From assembly GCA_902465325.1 (NCBI GenBank), contig CABQMV010000100.1:1-7216 (forward strand): a stretch of 7,216 bases of DNA. The letters run 5' to 3'. Under the pieces are notes generated by a model, which was not told the origin of the DNA, searched no databases, and saw only the letters and a list, made by a program, of their open reading frames with translations. Made by a program: the position numbers and the translations under genes. This document shows positions 5,159-7,216 of this stretch, in pieces (the stretch's first letter is position 1; every line of letters starts with the position of its first letter). This DNA comes from an uncultured Oscillospiraceae bacterium (GTDB taxonomy: Bacteria > Bacillota > Clostridia > UBA1212 > SIG427).

Positions 5159-7216
5159 CTACTTTTTCAGCTGTTCGATTCTTTGAAGCACACTGTCATA
5201 CATAGACTGATACTTTTCCTGTTTGGTCCGCTCTTCCTCAATAACAGCAGCAGGTGCCTTTGACACAAAACCCTGATTAGAAAGCTTTCCATTTACCCGT
5301 TTCAGTTCCTGTTCCAGATTCGCCTTCTCCTTCTCCAGCCGAGCCAGCTCCTTTTCAAAATCAATGAGCTCTTCCAGAGGAAGGAATAGCTTCGCCACAC
5401 TGACAGCCGCAGCCGCAGCTTCTTCGGGAATCCCCTGTTCATCTTCCTGTACCTTTACCCCTGAAGCAGATGCCAGCCGGATAAAATAGGGAACTGCCTC
5501 CCGGAAAAGTGAGGTGTGGACGGAATCGGTGACTATAAAAAGCTGTGCTTTCCTGGAAGCCGGTACATTCATTTCCGTCCGGATTGCCCGGATGCTCCGA
5601 ATCGCCTCAATAATCACATTCATTTCCACTTCTTCCTTCCCATAGTCCATGGTACTGTCAAATACAGGCCACTGAGAAATCATAATACTTTCACAGTCCT
5701 TATACAGATGCTGATACAGCTCCTCTGTCAGGAAGGGCATAAAAGGATGCAGCAGCTTCAGACACTGTACCATGACTGTATTCAGCACATACTGTGCCTC
5801 CAGTCTGGTGGCATTGTCTCCGTCAAACAGCCTAGGCTTTACAAGCTCGATATACCAGTCGCAATAGCAGTCCCAAATAAAATCAGAAACCTTTGCCAGC
5901 GCTACGCCCAGCTCATATTTATTGAGATTTTCCGTTACCTCCTGCACCAGCCGGTTAGCTCCGGATAGAATCCACTTATCCGCAACAGTAAAGCGGCTGG
6001 GGTCAACCTTACTAAAGTCCGGATTCTCATCAAAGTTCATCAGCACAAACCGGGTGGCATTCCATACCTTATTGGCAAAATTTCTGGCGTATTCACACTT
6101 CTCCGGCAAAAAGCGCTGATCGTTTCCAGGAGAATTTCCGGTTATCAATGCAAAGCGCAGGGCATCTGTTCCGTACTCGTCAATAACCTTTAACGGGTCA
6201 ATCCCGTTTCCCAGAGATTTAGACATTTTACGTCCTTGGGCATCCCGTACCAATCCATGAATCAGTACATAGTCAAATGGAACCTCTCCCATTTGCTCAA
6301 TACCGGAAAAAATCATCCGGGCCACCCAGAAGAAAATAATATCATAGCCGGTTACCAGTACATTAGTAGGATAAAAATATGTCAGATCCTCTGTCTGCTC
6401 CGGCCATCCCAAAGTGGAAAAAGGCCACAACGCACTGGAAAACCAAGTATCTAGGGTATCCGGATCCTGCTCCATCTCCGTACTTCCACACTGCGGGCAT
6501 ACGGTTACCGCCTCTTTAGAGACCTCCATGTGGCCACAGCTTCGGCAGTAATAGGCAGGGATTCTGTGTCCCCACCACAGCTGACGGGAAATGCACCAAT
6601 CCTGTATATTCTCCATCCAATTAAAATAGATTTTGGAAAACCGCTCCGGCACAAATTTGGTTTTCCTTTGCCGTACTGCCTGAATAGCCGGCTCCGCCAG
6701 AGGCTTCATTTTTACATACCATTGAGTAGAAACAAAGGGCTCTACTGTAGTATGGCAACGCTGACAGGTCCCTACATTATGTTTATGGGGCTCTGTTTTT
6801 ATCAGATATCCCCTCTTCTCTAAATCCGCTACAATTGCCTTCCGGGCCTCATAGCGCTCCATACCTGCATAGGGACCGCCGTTTTCATTTATATATCCTC
6901 TGTCGTCCATAATGCGGATAACAGGCAGCCGATGCCGCTTTCCCACCTCAAAGTCATTGGGATCGTGGGCCGGTGTAATCTTCACCGCACCAGTTCCAAA
7001 GCCCAGCTCTACATAATCATCTGCTATAATAGGAATTTCCCGGTTGACCAAAGGCAGAATAAGCATTTTCCCTATCAAATGACTGTATTTCTCATCGGCA
7101 GGATTAACTGCCACAGCCGTATCACCTAAAAGTGTCTCCGGCCTAGTGGTAGCAATGGTCAAGGTCCCGCTGCTATCTGCCAGAGGATAGTTAATATACC
7201 AGAAAGAGCCCTCCTG
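5159..7216 (-). CDS. valS: Valyl-tRNA synthetase, partial (N-terminus outside the window)
   Basis: ValRS charges tRNA-Val with valine and clears misacylated threonine through its CP1 editing domain. The visible 685 residues run from QEGSFWYINYPLA at the window edge to the stop at 5159-5161. About 200 residues with the HIGH motif lie beyond. In order they show the editing domain (TIATTRPETLLGD, GTGAVKITPAHDPNDFEVG), three CxxC pairs likely to bind zinc (visible residues 151/154, 224/227, 240/243), the catalytic-core NWMENIQDWCISRQLWWGHRIP and DTWFSSALWP, the KMSKS loop (330-334), and the anticodon-binding helices around VADKWILSGANRL and WDCYCDWYIELVKPRL. The last 75 or so residues form the ValRS C-terminal coiled coil that contacts the tRNA. 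No internal ATG should be taken as the start; the frame is open to the edge. A hairpin terminator follows. Confidence 0.97.
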   Translation of the reverse strand, partial: QEGSFWYINYPLADSSGTLTIATTRPETLLGDTAVAVNPADEKYSHLIGKMLILPLVNREIPIIADDYVELGFGTGAVKITPAHDPNDFEVGKRHRLPVIRIMDDRGYINENGGPYAGMERYEARKAIVADLEKRGYLIKTEPHKHNVGTCQRCHTTVEPFVSTQWYVKMKPLAEPAIQAVRQRKTKFVPERFSKIYFNWMENIQDWCISRQLWWGHRIPAYYCRSCGHMEVSKEAVTVCPQCGSTEMEQDPDTLDTWFSSALWPFSTLGWPEQTEDLTYFYPTNVLVTGYDIIFFWVARMIFSGIEQMGEVPFDYVLIHGLVRDAQGRKMSKSLGNGIDPLKVIDEYGTDALRFALITGNSPGNDQRFLPEKCEYARNFANKVWNATRFVLMNFDENPDFSKVDPSRFTVADKWILSGANRLVQEVTENLNKYELGVALAKVSDFIWDCYCDWYIELVKPRLFDGDNATRLEAQYVLNTVMVQCLKLLHPFMPFLTEELYQHLYKDCESIMISQWPVFDSTMDYGKEEVEMNVIIEAIRSIRAIRTEMNVPASRKAQLFIVTDSVHTSLFREAVPYFIRLASASGVKVQEDEQGIPEEAAAAAVSVAKLFLPLEELIDFEKELARLEKEKANLEQELKRVNGKLSNQGFVSKAPAAVIEEERTKQEKYQSMYDSVLQRIEQLKK

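Noticed and set aside
5516..7129. Several plus-strand open frames opposite valS.
   Set aside because: All are shadows of the strongly conserved valS coding strand.
7160..7162. A TTG codon that could be read as the start of the valS frame.
   Set aside because: The frame continues upstream to the window edge with conserved ValRS sequence (GSFWYINYPLA), so the TTG is an internal leucine.

Overview
The window looks like chromosomal DNA from a low-to-moderate GC Firmicute of the Clostridia, probably Lachnospiraceae-like. This is inferred from AAGGAG-type ribosome sites, TTGACA/TATACT promoter spacing, the close resemblance of the Ogt and ValS proteins to clostridial forms, and the presence of a DUF1848 protein. 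No plasmid, phage, insertion-sequence or CRISPR hallmark was seen.

Layout, left to right. At the left edge is the start of a minus-strand gene for a YbaK/PrdX-type prolyl-tRNA editing protein (1-247), cut by the window. It is divergent from a LysR-type regulator (373-1239); the 125-bp gap between them carries two pairs of ATCATA repeats and mirror-image leaders. The regulator converges on a minus-strand DUF1848 gene (1280-2221), whose C-terminus holds a CxxxCxxC cluster. Next comes a minus-strand tRNA-His(GTG) at 2308-2385 with a near-consensus promoter and its own strong terminator.

The centre is an A+T-rich plus-strand gene (2635-4278) for an unusual protein. It has an ECF-size sigma-70 factor (about 170 residues) joined to about 376 residues with winged-helix-like and Cys/His-rich regions of unknown function. 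No anti-sigma gene is adjacent. A well-placed internal ribosome site and ATG at the domain junction suggest the C-terminal part may also be made alone. This is the most novel item in the window.

On the right, a predicted promoter (4322-4350) and a structured leader of about 170 nt precede ogt, a DNA repair methyltransferase (best start 4526, stop 5059). It converges on valS (minus strand, 5159 to beyond 7216). A hairpin at 5108-5136 terminates valS.

The genes do not form one pathway. Two or three touch translation (tRNA-His, ValS, prolyl-tRNA editing), one is DNA repair, and two are regulators. The likely functional links are LysR with the divergent editing gene, and the sigma part with its own C-terminal extension.
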